Source: Hemicentrotus pulcherrimus
Lineage: Eukaryota; Echinodermata; Echinoidea; Camarodonta; Strongylocentrotidae
Length of the DNA stretch: 64,000 nucleotides
Assembly: GCA_003118195.1 (NCBI GenBank)
Contig: BEXV01000002.1
Span: forward strand, 277,841-341,840
Direction: 5' to 3'
Shown here: piece after piece, positions 1 through 12,069 of the stretch
Numbering within the stretch: the first letter of the stretch is position 1
Layout of the letters: every line of letters starts with the position of its first letter
The notes under the pieces: model-generated
Seen by the model: only the letters and a program-made list of their open reading frames with translations
Databases searched by the model: none
Told to the model about the DNA's origin: nothing
Program-made: the position numbers and the translations under genes

Positions 1-243
1 CAACTTTAGAAAAGATGAAGAAAACAAAATAATTATGGGGATGAGGAAAAAAAACAACAACATTGGAATGGGAAAGTTGGGATTACATTTTTTAAAGTGG
101 GAGCAGCTTAGTGTTATTTAAGATTTGTTTTCCTCTCCACCGTGAGCTTGTTAAAGTGTAACTCTATTTTGCAGCCTGGTTAAATAACTTACTTATTTAG
201 TATATTTTTCTTGTGTTGAGAATGTTAGCATACATCCACTGAG

Positions 244-276
<33 letters not shown>

Positions 277-968
277 CGTGTGTGTGTCTGTGTGCGTGTG
301 TGCGTGAGTATGTGTGTGCGTGTGTGTGGGTGTGTTTGTGTGTTTGATTGTGTGATGAAGGGGGTCAGAGAGGTGCAGGACTGTGTACCAGTAAAATAAC
401 CTCCAGTTTTCTTTTTATAAGTGAATAACATGGACAATTGACTTATATATTATGTTTATGTACTCAAGTTTACTTTGTTGCTGAATTATATATACCGCAA
501 TTGAGGTTTTGTTTGATTATGTTTATTTATAAGCAATTAATATTCAAAAAGTTTATTTATTTTATTCAATTGTATGTTCATGTTTCTATTGCACATTTGG
601 AGGAATAAAACAAAATTACTATGGAACTAAATTTAAATACTATGTGTATGTGTGTATGCGTGTGGGTGTGTGTGCGTGATATTGCGTGTGTGTGGGGGTG
701 GAGTAGTTGAGAGGTTAATGATTTGTTTGAGGGGATTAGGAGTTATAAAGACTGGGGTGAGGTATATCTTAACATCACATAAATTCAGCTCGAAGTATAT
801 TAAGTATGGTGTTTGGCTTTTCATTTTGATCAAGCTAATTCAATACAATTAGCTAGTAATATGAAAAATAATCATGGAACGAGGATATTTTTGATAAACT
901 TGGACAGTGTGAAAGCACTAACTTGATTGTGATGGTCAACGTGGCCTGGTTTCTTTCCCTTTCCACAG
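1..968. other. AT-rich non-coding stretch with two (GT)n tracts
   Basis: No gene is seen. A (GT)n microsatellite with interruptions covers about 246-354 and a second GT/TGTA-rich tract about 641-700. The open frames over these tracts translate to Thr/His or Val/Cys low-complexity sequence and are by-products of the repeat. The last 20 bases (about 949-968) form the pyrimidine-rich end of a possible intron before the candidate exon at 969. Confidence 0.7.
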
Positions 969-1094
969 TTCCATCAGGAAATGTTGAAAGATGTTTCGCT
1001 ACCGCAATGCAGGTGCAAAGCGATGTTTAAAGAAATACATAACACGATTCTTTACCTTACTCAATATGGAGAGCGCTTCTCACCTTTAATTTAA
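969..1094 (+). CDS. Candidate terminal exon, product unknown
   Basis: A pyrimidine-rich run ending in CACAG at 968 is a very good 3' splice site. Reading from 969 in phase 0 gives an open frame of 41 codons to a TAA at 1092-1094, beginning FHQEMLKDVSLPQCRCKAMF. The stretch is richer in GC than its surroundings and an AATAAA lies near 1386, as expected for a last exon. A second reading is possible: shifted by two bases, the first 44 nt are also open (PSGNVERCFATAMQ) up to CAG|GTGCAA, which would make it an internal exon. No domain is recognised. Polypyrimidine-CAG sites are common by chance in such DNA, so this remains a candidate. Confidence 0.27.
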   Translation, partial: FHQEMLKDVSLPQCRCKAMFKEIHNTILYLTQYGERFSPLI

Positions 1095-3549
1095 TACCTC
1101 ATTTCCAAATGAAGCCTGATCGGTTGAGGGTTAACAGTTCATTCGTTCCTGACATTGAACAGTCTATAGTTTCCTAAGTAAGCAATGGAACCAGTGTTAT
1201 CAAATTTGTACTTCGTTAGTGATGTCCTTTCACAAGAGACATAGCACCAAACACAACAATTCATTTCCTATATAAAGAGACCTTTTAACTATCTAAATTT
1301 ACCAAACACCCTTCCATAACTAAACGATCAAGCTCAATGATTGAAACAGGCTCAATGATAGCTAGTTGATCCCGCATTAAATGTGAATAAATGGGGTAGT
1401 TGATCGGAAGGAAATAGAAAACTAATGGCATTCGGAAAGATGAAGTTTTGTCAGATTTTGGATTTTATTCAACTAAATATTAAATTTGATATGATTACAA
1501 TCTGAAAGCTTAATGAATTTCAGATAGGTATCATAACATGCAACTGTAGTAAACAATTTATTCGGTTGCTGTAGATTTCCACTTCCGATTGTCTGATTGA
1601 ACTAAATGCTGTAAATGTTTAATGGAAGTTACATCAATGTATATTCAACCCTTCTCTATAAATAATATGTTTAATGTCTTAAAAACAATGCTATATACTC
1701 AGCATCGCAAAGATGATCTGAGAAATAACATTCAAACACAACTTGAATATCTAATACTGCATATTAAAATGTATGTTTTAAACAGGACGCAGAATAGAAA
1801 CCAAACGTTGTAATTTTACGGGTGATTTTATTCGACAAACAATTGATAGTTTGGACTTTGTTTGAGGTGCATTTAATTAAAGTCTTAATATAAAGATCTA
1901 GGATTTCCTGGATGCCTAACAAAAGAAGAGAGTACATGGTGGAAGCTTTTATAATAAAAGTTTCGTCCGTTTATATATGAAGAAAAACAAAGATATGATA
2001 ACATACTACATAGATCTTTAATTGAATTTTCAATAATGTGCCTTTGATAACAGAGGCGACTTACAATAGGTAACGGAAAGCCAAAATCACATCATACGTT
2101 ATTTTAGTATTCCTGATACACATTCGACGAACAAACCCTAACATTTTTGTTTTATTTCGCCTGCCAGGTGCGTGCTGCTTTGGAAATCTGATCGAATGTT
2201 CCAAGAGAGGGCTGCTTAACGGTTGGTAGATTAAATTTCTAACCTAAGATAAACACTATAACCAGCAGGTGCCCATTACTCGGTAAAGCATATCCAATGG
2301 TTACGTTGTCTTGAAGTTCACACGTCGGAAGAGCTGTACAATCATACGTCAACGAAGACGATTGAAGTACGGTTATACAAGTTAGATAAACAAACCAAAT
2401 CTCATCCTTGTGGTAAACCTGGTCACAATAATTTGATCACTGCGCCACAAAATACACAGAAAATCTTGTGAAGAAAGAGAGATGTTTCGCCTCATATGAC
2501 AGTGACGTGACGCGAATTATGCGTAGTGATTTGTGATTGGTGAGCAGTAGCGTACCAAGGACATGGGGTGGAAGTGCAGACCTATCTCGCAACAGCAAAA
2601 TCAAAGACGTATACAAACAATACAAATCAAGATGGGAAATGAAAGTTACTAGATATACTGCCCCTGCAATCGACACCGATATGAATACTTGCCATGTTTT
2701 TAGGTACAGTTGTCCTAAATATTCTCAGCGTGGTACCTCGTATGAGCAATCTGCAGAGAGAAATAAAGATTAAAAACATAAGCCAATTTTTTTCTTTAAA
2801 GAGACCCACATTTAACCGTGGGTATCAAAGGGTGTCACTTGTCATCAACAATAAGTAAGACAGATTCGACTTTTATGGGAGTTTATCTTCCCTGAAGTGG
2901 TGAAGGTTGTGCCATCATTTGTTTTGATTAAGGATCAACGAGAAGGGTAGAGAGAGGAGTTTGTAGTTATATCGAAAGGCACGTGCACAAACACATTTGG
3001 AAAACCATAATCTAGTATGTCAGCGACGTTGATTAAATGAGAAACCATAAAAAACATTAAAAGCTAATAATCTTATGAAAGCTTCTCTTATGTTAGTAAT
3101 AAAAAGATACGTTATTTTTGGGAACGTGCACACTTTCACTTGTTGAAATTATTTGTTTAAGTATAGTACTCTTTTTATATATATATCATCGCTGTAGCTA
3201 CTACAATAGCTAACATTTCCCATAACAAAGATCGCAATAGTTGTAATGATTGTCTTGTATTAAATGCATAATTTACACTCTAATGGGGCCCTAGAAATTA
3301 TCACCTCGGCTCTTGCATAAGACAGTGTCTGCGGCTCACAAAACATTTAAAAGACGAAATCCTTCCAATAAGCCATATAACCCTTACTGGTCTGGATGGT
3401 GGACTTCAGGAACAGCCCCCTCCCCCNNCCCCCCCCCCCCCCCCCCACGGAGTTCGCAATGTCGTTGCATTTCACACGACATGCCACTCTCAGATGCTTT
3501 AGCTTTTAAGACTGATTTGTGAATGTTCATTGGTGATTTTGATGGTGAG
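1095..3549. other. Non-coding stretch, poly-C tract with two N
   Basis: No supported gene. A good-looking acceptor with CAG at about 2166-2168 is followed by a short Cys-rich open stretch, too short to call. A poly-C tract at about 3420-3446 contains two undetermined bases (3427-3428). The 60-80 codon frames around 2437-2809 overlap on both strands without domain signal. Confidence 0.6.
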
Positions 3550-3812
3550 GTGAATTGCCGTTTGGTCTACTTCCAGTTGGTCAACTACCCAATTAGTACA
3601 TTCCCATTTGCAATACACCCATACCATCTACTATCGTCATGGTCTAATACTCATTTCGTCTACATATCACTTAGTCTAATTGATCGAGCATCGGGTCTAA
3701 TCTCCAGTAGGTCTACTACCCATATGGTCTATTTTTTATTTAATCTAATAACCAGTTAGTATAATTTCCGGTTTGTCCGATTCCCATCTCATCTACCATC
3801 TATAAGGTCTAC
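3550..3812 (+). repeat. Degenerate minisatellite, unit about 22-24 bp
   Basis: Words of the type GGTCTACT...CCCATTT recur through the interval with heavy divergence, for example GGTCTACTTCC, GGTCAACTACCC, GGTCTAATACTC, GGTCTACTACCC and GGTCTACTAATC. The spacing is about 22-24 bp, with some gaps where a copy is too decayed to read. I read it as an old tandem array that has lost homogeneity. The two overlapping short ORFs are by-products. Confidence 0.55.
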
Positions 3813-6800
3813 TAATCATTTAATAATCAATAACAATAACCATTGAATGAAATTTGGAATGTATAAACCATGTCAACACAAATTTTCAAAAATTAATACT
3901 CTAAAGTGTGACAGACTGCATGATTTGGGGGTTAAAAAAATTAAGTATTATATGATTATTTAGTTTCCGAACATGTCATTTAAATGATCAAAAATCTATC
4001 AAATAGTCTCTAAAGGAAAACGAGGCAAATCTAAAGATGCACGAATAATGGTAATATAAATATACGTGAAATCTTGAGTCAAAAAGAAAGGATCGTGAAA
4101 GGGAAGGAAAATGCACTATGATAAAGGAACTTCTTTCTGTTCAAGCAAATGATTACTAGCCATGTGGAGGCATTTGCTTGTTATATTGACTCTCATTATT
4201 TGTTTTTCTTTCTACTTTTATGAAAATTCGACCCGATGCCCTATGAAATAACATTTCAATGCGAAGTTTGTAGTTAACCCGTTGATTATATTAAGTTGAT
4301 ACCCCTACTAGAGAATGGGCATGCCCATATTAGGTTAAATGATATTGCAGTGTCTATTTTAATATTGTCTATTTATATAGGCTTGCCTCATTACGCAGCA
4401 AGCCTAGTACCATTGGCGGATACAAGAGGGGAAAAACTGCCCGTCACGGAATGACCCCCCCCCCTTCCCTGCCACAGAGTCCTAGACCACAAGTGTGTGT
4501 GTGTGTGTGTGCATTTGATGGTTCGGGATTGAACAGAATAGTTAGAATTGATCTGTTACTGAGAAGAAACGTGGTTTAATGGGTGGAAATAGAGAAGCAT
4601 AACACTGTGAGAGAAAGAGAGGGGAGCGATGCACGACAGAAGCTCGAAACAAAGAGGGCACAACCAGAAAGTTACTAGTGAATTATGCATACACATCTCT
4701 GTTTCTTTTACTTCGAGAAAGAAAGTAACATTCCCATAATTATACACAGATGAGCCCATGCACACCCCAAAACACACGCGTACAAACACATCGTCAAAGA
4801 AACACCCACCCATACACACCACATAGAGAGAAGGGGGGGGGGGCAAAGAGAGAGGGAGAGAGAGAGAGAGAAAGAGCATTGTACTACCAAAAAAATGTAA
4901 GAGAAAAGAAAAGAAACTCGTCACTAAAGGTCATTCCCATGTACTTTGGCAATTTGTAAGATAAACATAATCTCAATCAGATATGCTTTTTGTAGGCTTC
5001 GCATCTCATGTTAAGTGCACGACTTTTACCACTCCGAAGAAGTACCGGTAATCCAATTTTTGATTCAGCGACAAAATATAACGGTACAAGAGCTGTCGTG
5101 CCTAACTAAAAGCATGGTGTTCGTTTATATAAAGCCGTGTTGGCATGGTTATGAAAATGTAAACAGCTGCCGATTTTACATCTCTAATCAGGTTAATTTT
5201 TTCCCCAGAAAATTTTACCCCCAGCCCCCCACCAAAAAAACAAACAACACTTCCCAATCATCCGAGGAAAGGCCTCAGTAGATCATCCGTTTCTAACGGG
5301 GTGCGTATTCTTGCACATGTAGAACAAAAGATTAACTACGGGATTCTATAAAAATATTACGCCAACCGAAAATTATCGGCTGCATTGTTAGCAAGATTTT
5401 TTATAAAATGGACAAATAAAGCACAGTCCAATTATTGTCGTTTTTGCAGTTTGTTGATTGGTGGGAGTATACGGTTAGGATTTTGTGTTGAGTATGGATC
5501 TGTTTTATCGCTGCTTATATCATTCCACCACCCTTCACACATAGAGTGATAAACGTCCTCGAAACGAGAAAAATAGGAAGCAAGAAATAGCTTTAGAAAA
5601 ACATCAAAATAAAAAGACATAAATGAGCTGTGGCCTTGTTAAAACAATGTAAGTCCATACGTGAGAATGGTTAGCACGACTAATGTTTTAACACAACATT
5701 CTTTACATTTTCTATTTTAAATGTTTTACTTTGCCACTGAGCAATATTGAGGTGCTTTTTTATTAGGCGGTTTAACGGCCATGTCTGATCGAGGAGTTTA
5801 ATACATTCATCAAAAACCACTAATAGAATACTTATAATCCTTTGCCACAATCGACGATATCAAAATAAATCTTTATCACATTTTCTGGGGTTGACATATA
5901 AAAAAATGGTTCAACGGTACTCGAGGAGAGCCCCAATTGGAATACACCCTCGATAAACAGTTGAGGTAGAATCATCCCTAGAGATGGGTAACTCTAATGC
6001 ATGAGGTGCAGTTAAGAGATACATACTGTATTGTATCTTGTGTTTTGAGTATTATCATAAAAAAAACGTGGGTTATTCCTGCCTATCATGGTCTACTTCT
6101 AACGTAAGTGTTCTTCAAATCATACCTAGGCTAACTTAATAACGTCATCACGAAAGTCATAGTCAAAATGATACATTAGGTTGTTGTAACAATCACACGT
6201 AGGATAAAAAGAGAAAGTGTACAGTGTTAAAAGAAAATGTAGGCATATGTTCCTATTACTGTAAAGCAGGTTAGTTTCTGTATAACTTCGACATCCCCCC
6301 CCCCACCTTAAAAGAAAGATAGAAAACACATGAAAACGTGATATTCTTTAAATTGTTTCAGGTGTGTTAAGGTGCTCTTCGTCGCCATCATACATATTTA
6401 TAATGAATAGCCATGAATAGCCAATTATTGGTTTTTATGGCACTGTCACCAAAGTCAGATAGTATTGAAAACGTTTTAAAAAAATGATATTGCGGAAAAA
6501 AAGGAGAAAAAAAGGAACTGGTGTAAATTATCAGTGCGAAGAAATGATATCATCATTAATGAATATAGTTTTCACAATGACATCGTGAGCCAATACTCAA
6601 TTTGGATTAAAGTTGCTTGCTGCCATCTAGCGATGAATGCTAGTATGTCTATATCTACTCTAGATGCGTAAAGCCTGGTCTGTATTCTCATTTACTTGTA
6701 CAATATTCCTAATCATTCTGTTGTTAGTTTGATAATGATGGCATTTTCATATTAATCATTATGACGAATTTACTATCACAACATTAAGTCCTTACTTGTT

Positions 6801-9224
6801 TTATATTTAAGTTGGGTTCATTCATATCTACTGTAGATGATGATTTTAATAATGTAATCTTTTTATGCGTTTGTCTGATATTTCTCCATTATGGATTTAC
6901 ATCTTGAAATGACACTGCATTAATTATTCAATGATTCGCTTATCATAAGGCATTGATACCAAAATACCAAAATAATTCGTAGTTTACGGGTTACGTGACG
7001 ACCCCCTTGTGTATGGGCACGTCCAAGATATTTAGTAAGTCGGTGTACGAAAGGTTACCAAGTATTCAGGTGTTTTTAACATAAATTGACATTAAATACA
7101 TCAATTCATTTCTGATCTACACTCTACTACTGCTAGGCCTGTTAACTTGTTACTTTTATACAATGATCAGATGTAATTCTTAATCTTAGATATCATTAAT
7201 GTATCCGACAAAACATCTTAGACAACGTTCATCCTGTCAGTGCAACGTACTGTCGTTAAACCACAGTGACTTAATTGTTATAAGATTGATATTGATTTGA
7301 TACAACACAATAAAAAAAATGCAGTAATTCTAAATCTAAGTTTTATTCTCTATTTTTGGTATGTTCGATGGTTGTATTTACATTATACAAGCCAACAATA
7401 TATCACGTCAATTATGAATAGGAAGAAGCTAAAAATGATGAATTCAATCCAGATTCTTAAAATATCAATTATAAACACTTTTTTTTACGATAATGATGAT
7501 ATAATTTAAAGATATATATTCATACGATCAATATATAGGTGGCAAATGGGGGAGGGGGGGGCATCAACCCCAAATGTCTCTCTATCTCACCAACCCTCAT
7601 ATCTGAACGAAAACGTTGATGGCGCTATTCAACATGATTCATTCGTTATCATTGGGGGTGAAAAGAAACTCACTGGAGAAAAACACACAATCAAATCAAG
7701 AAATAAATGAATTTTCCCCCTTAATCATGACAATTCCTTCATGAAATAGTAATTAGGGGCATAATAAGCATTGGAATTGCCAAATTGGGATAGAAAGCAA
7801 TAGAATCTGAGAGAAAAAGAAAGAAAGAAAGAAGGAAAGTAAGAACAGAATGAAGCCATAACAGACACAGTGAAGTGGAATAGGAAAATGTGACAAAATA
7901 ATTTGTTTAATCATTTGTATCTTCAGCCTTTTTTTAACGTGAAAAGTATCAGTTTCTAACTAAATGTTAATGATACCACTTCATTTCTCTCGCACTCTTA
8001 CATGTTGCTATGCAAATCAAAATCGAAATGATGTCATTAAATAAGTGGAAAAATATCATAACGTAGAATAACAGGTTTATATAAAATACGCCCCCCCCCC
8101 CCCCCGCCACAGCAAAGAAATTTGTCCATGATTTTTTTTGTTACAGCTTTACCTTTGATGATTAGAGGGAATCCGGGCAAGGTAACGATCAGCGAAAGTG
8201 ATTCTTTAAATATATCATGATAAATACTTTAAAAGCGTTTAGGGATAATTGGGAAGACTTTAGGCAAGCAACACGAGACTGAAGATATTATAGGATACGA
8301 TAAATGAATCGTCAATAGGTTCTCTAATAAAAATAAGAAAACGTGTCAAACAAAAGAAGATGAATGTGTTTTGTCAAAGTTCTACATCTTCTGTAAATAC
8401 GACGACAAAAAATAATCCGTCATCAAATATTTTCTGCCAAACATTTTAAAAGCGTTGATTGAATATCGTGGTTTGTATAAAGTTACAGACAATGTTAGAT
8501 AATGGATATTTCTTGGTAGCCGCCAGGAAGCGGAAGCAATAGAAAATAAACAATTCGAAAAAACAAGAATACATTTAATTTGCCGTCTAATATTATCTGT
8601 GGTTTTTGATGACATTTTCTTCATCTTCCAAATATAGCGGAATGGAGAAGGATTAAGTAAGGTACAGCTAGCATTTAGAACACGTTTTGTTCATGAAACT
8701 CGATAGAAATCTCCCACTGAAATAAAATCGCAAGTGTTTTCCTCCAAGGACAGCTTATGGGTCCTCTGTTTTTTATACTGTAAAAATAACTTTGAAAGCC
8801 TGTATTAAAACGTTGACATTTATCCTTCTTGCTAACAAAATGCGTGTTTTTATCACATCGTAATTAGAGAGCCTTATTAAAAAACAATGACATTGGAATG
8901 GAAATGTTTTTATGATTGGATAAATGCAAAAAGGATTACTTGAATGTACTATGACTATTCATGAATTTCAGTTTATATTATTATAATGGACATTTGCTTT
9001 GCTCAAATTTTACATATCCTATAACTTTACATATTACATATGAGGATACATAGCATAGTTGAACGTGATAACATATTTTTCTTTGACCTGCAAAATGCGA
9101 GAGAGTGAATACCGTGTGAGTAAAACAAAAGTTTAATTTTAGACAATTGTCATTTATTTTGAAAGTCAGCTATAAACTAAAGTTATCATACATGTTTTGA
9201 AAGAGTGGTATATCCCATATCGTT
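3813..9224. other. AT-rich non-coding stretch with simple repeats
   Basis: No supported gene. Visible simple sequence: poly-C at 4455-4464, (GT)n at about 4494-4511, poly-G at 4833-4843 followed by (GA)n to about 4876, poly-C at 6295-6304, G-rich at about 7548-7561, (GAAA)n at about 7817-7842, and a run of 15 C at 8091-8105. ORFs of 60-122 codons here overlap these tracts or have no protein-like character. Confidence 0.65.
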
Positions 9225-9426
9225 CTCTCTATCTAAAACAAGAGTGAATTTTCACTCTATTTTCACTTTCTTGGGAGTGACGTCCGTGATCACTTGTTTA
9301 GGAGTGAATATCGATTGATTTTCGAGTGCTCTCTAAGAAGAAAAGAGTGAATGTTCACTCTATTTTCACTACATTTTCACTCTCCAGAGGAGTGACGTCC
9401 GTGATCACTCGATTTTTTTTAGAGAG
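9225..9426. repeat. Two-unit palindromic repeat with CRE-like core
   Basis: Two tandem units of about 100 bp, each beginning with a CTCTCTA(n)AAGAGTGAA-type block. The outer ends of the pair are inverted repeats of each other (TCTCTATCTAAAACAAGAGTGA against the complement of the GATTTTTTTTAGAGAG end). Within each unit AGAGTGAA...TTCACTCT is itself palindromic. A 21-nt block is identical in both units (9274-9294 and 9389-9409), is centred on TGACGTCC, and is followed by the palindrome TGATCA. The element looks like a tandemly doubled foldback (MITE-like) insertion; no coding capacity. Confidence 0.6.
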
Positions 9427-10438
9427 TTGGTATCATTTTTGTGTGGTATGTGTTCATGCTTGGATGAACAGAAGGCATTGTTTGTAAGAAAAATCGCAAA
9501 AATCGACTTGCGTAAAACTATACAAATGAGAGAATGAATTGAATGTGTCAAATGAAATGCATTGCATTTGATTTTTGCAGAAGCAAAGTCAAACAAGCAG
9601 ACGCGCGTACAAATATTCATTGATATTGATATTTAATATGTGTGGCATGATTAATTACGTTAGGGATGTTATTTGGATCTGCAGAGACCGAATTAATACC
9701 CAAAACCCAATTGTTTTATTCAAACATTACATAAGCATTACAGGCTCAAGTCGATTGAAGCTTCTGACTATCCGATATATCAACATTTTAAAATATTCAT
9801 TGAAAACTAGCATTCCAGGGATAACAAGTCAACGATATGCCAAGTCAAATACAAAGAAAATATCGGCTTATCGGTGCAACTTAAACCTCTCTTCTACACC
9901 AAACACAATCACGTCTATATTCTTCAAACGTGGTGCTGTAAAATCCTCAATAAAACAAATTATTCCTATTAAATTTATTTACAGTTGCGTTATGGGGAAC
10001 AATAACTGCATGCTTTTGATCGCTGAGCTGAAAAAATAGCCAGGTGGGTTCGGGGATCAAAAAGTGTTTTGGCCCATTCTCTGAGCAATTTTTAAATTAA
10101 ATGACATTACATTTGTATCAGCTTTATCTGACAACTTTCCAGAGTAGTTTGCCATATTAACATTATTTGTAGAAATACATGAATGCATGGAAAATGAAAG
10201 AAATTGTAATGGTTTACTAATTAATTGATAATCCTTGATCCTGATCTGATGGAAACATAAATGATATAACTTTTATGAGCCCTTGAGAATTAAATGTTAG
10301 GTTATTTTAAAGCATCCTATCCACACAGCCTGGTCTTGATGCAAGCCACTGGATATTTGCATGCACCTCTTGAATTATTATTTAATTTGCACCTGTTCTG
10401 CACAAACACCACACATTTTCACCTGCTATAATTTTCAG
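9427..10438. other. Non-coding stretch, possible intron
   Basis: A 154-codon frame (9575-10039) is present but its translation is rich in Ile, Asn, Lys and Ser with no recognisable motif and no splice or promoter context; it fits chance in AT-rich DNA. The end of the interval, about 10411-10438, is a strong polypyrimidine/CAG acceptor for the next candidate exon. Confidence 0.55.
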
Positions 10439-10573
10439 GATCGAAGGACAAAATACTATTTTGACGAACTTGATACCTTAAGGACGTTCCGCAGAGATGT
10501 TCGTGCGCACCAAAGCTGCACAAGGCCAGCTGATCATGTTTCGATTAGGCACGATACCAGGAAATCCGAGTAA
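10439..10573 (+). CDS. Candidate terminal exon, product unknown
   Basis: A textbook 3' splice site (pyrimidine-rich run ending TTTTCAG at 10438) opens onto a phase-0 frame of 44 codons to TAA at 10571-10573. The product starts DRRTKYYFDELDTLRTFRRD and is strongly charged, helical in character and protein-like, with one cysteine. Base composition rises in GC exactly over this stretch. The frame also runs upstream into the pyrimidine tract, but that part is not protein-like. No domain is recognised. Phase 0 is compatible with the alternative internal reading of the exon at 969, but no link between them can be shown. No clear AATAAA follows closely (an ATTAAA lies near 10953), so a missing donor or an internal exon is also possible. 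Confidence 0.36.
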   Translation, partial: DRRTKYYFDELDTLRTFRRDVRAHQSCTRPADHVSIRHDTRKSE

Positions 10574-10599
10574 CAAATTGGGTCAAGTATGTTTAACCC

Positions 10600-10657
10600 A
10601 TGATATACCCAAATAGGAGTATGTTCAAGCTACGATATACCCGAAAAGGAGTATGTT
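10600..10657 (+). repeat. Two-copy tandem repeat, period 32 bp
   Basis: The 26-nt block at 10600-10625 (A-TGATATACCC-AAATAGGAGTATGTT type) recurs at 10632-10657 with three substitutions, joined by a 6-nt spacer. It lies just after the candidate exon and has no coding role. Confidence 0.7.
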
Positions 10658-11732
10658 ACAATTTTCTGATCCTAATTTCAAATGCATATTTTAAAACTTC
10701 CCATGGGGAGAGGTTCATAGGTGTTTTATAAACTTTAAACATGAGCATAATTTGCAATCAACGGAACTATAATTACTCCTGTTACTCGAACTATACTAGA
10801 GCTTAGATAATGTGCCAAGCACGCCCCCTTGTGGGGGCCAACGACATTCACATACACAGTGAACACAAGGAAAAACGTTTAAGGTTATACATAATGAAGC
10901 TTAAAAAACACCTGGTATAATACTAAACGTCAAAGGTATAAGGAAGATATGAATTAAAGTGTGTCAATTTTTTAAATGTATTGAAATCTATACACGTTCA
11001 CCTATAAAGCGACGAGCTATTACATTCACCTGTTACATATTACTGTATCTCAATATTCAGAAAGCAAATTACATACATTGGTTGTTGCTAGGTCGGGCAT
11101 TATGGAATGTCCTACATAACAACACGTCATGTAGGCAATTTGAAATATGTCAGTGAAATTGTTTTATCAGGCACTCAAGCAAATACGTATGCATTAGATT
11201 GGATTACCCGATATAGCATATAGGCGCTATACATGACGTGCTATGTACAGTATTAACAAACAAACCTAGTATCTATATATTTTTTTCGGATAGATTTAGA
11301 ATGATGCAGTCTTAAGATCATAACAATTTCAAGCAAACAATACAAAACTACTGTTTTTGTCATAAAACATCCATTCTTCTCGTTTATCCCCTGAATATCA
11401 TGAATAAGGAAATTAGGCGTGGGCATTTTCACCATTACCACCACCCACACCCTTGAGATAAAAACAATTAGAGTATGTTTCTTCGTACGTTTTAACTCTG
11501 ATAGCGAACTGTGTAAAAGAGAACAGTTTGAGTACTTAGGCAATCCTTTATTGCCAAACTGGGTGATTTTAGGACTGATGTTGTTAAAACCCGGTACATC
11601 ATTCTCTCCTGTAAGCAATCCAACCTTTGTAAATTTGTATGAATAAAGAAAATTAAGAGAAATATATAGGACCACTAATAAGAACGTCATACGATGTTTA
11701 AAATATGAAATTACTACATCGGAGTCTGTGCA
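10658..11732. other. Non-coding stretch, nothing recognised
   Basis: AT-rich sequence. The overlapping frames at 11253-11690 and 11419-11646 on opposite strands show no motif, and no convincing exon boundary was found. Confidence 0.55.
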
Positions 11733-12069
11733 AATCTCAGATTGGCAATTTGGTCAGTGCATTATGACGTAGTCAAGGACAACTCTCTCGTTTGTGGTGT
11801 ACTAAATATTATTATCTGTTTTTTCTCCTAAGCGCTTTCTCCTATGAGGTACTACTCAAAATATATTATGGATAGTATATTGGGTCATACCTTTTGAAAA
11901 AAGTAACATTTTACCTATCTTGTGTGTTGGAATCAAAATGAGAGTTGTCCCCTACATCATAATGATATTACCATAACAATTACCGATTCGGCCAATTCGA
12001 AGTTCCCTTTGTGATTACAAGTTTCAAAAATTCTTTCCTTCTTAATGAATGTCCGATTTCATTCAAACA
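11733..12069. repeat. Interspersed foldback repeat, family A copy 1
   Basis: The segment shares a diverged but collinear match with 61240-61566. Shared words include AATTTGGTCAGTG, GACGTA, GGACAACTCTC, TGTACTAAA, CTAAGCGC, ATTATGGATA, and near the right end GTCCGATTT. It is also palindromic: 11741-11790 is the imperfect reverse complement of 11938-11998, both arms containing the GGACAACTCTC / GAGAGTTGTCC block. A non-autonomous foldback transposon is the simplest reading; no target-site duplication was identified. Confidence 0.6.

Noticed and set aside
225..852. Frames over (GT)n tracts
   Set aside because: Low-complexity Thr/His or Val/Cys translation of microsatellites.
4750..4959. Arg/Glu-rich frame and its Ser/Leu-rich complement
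   Set aside because: Translation of a poly-G and (GA)n tract.
9575..10039. 154-codon plus-strand frame, among the longest in the window
   Set aside because: Ile/Asn/Lys/Ser-rich translation without motif, no promoter or splice context; expected by chance in AT-rich DNA of this length.
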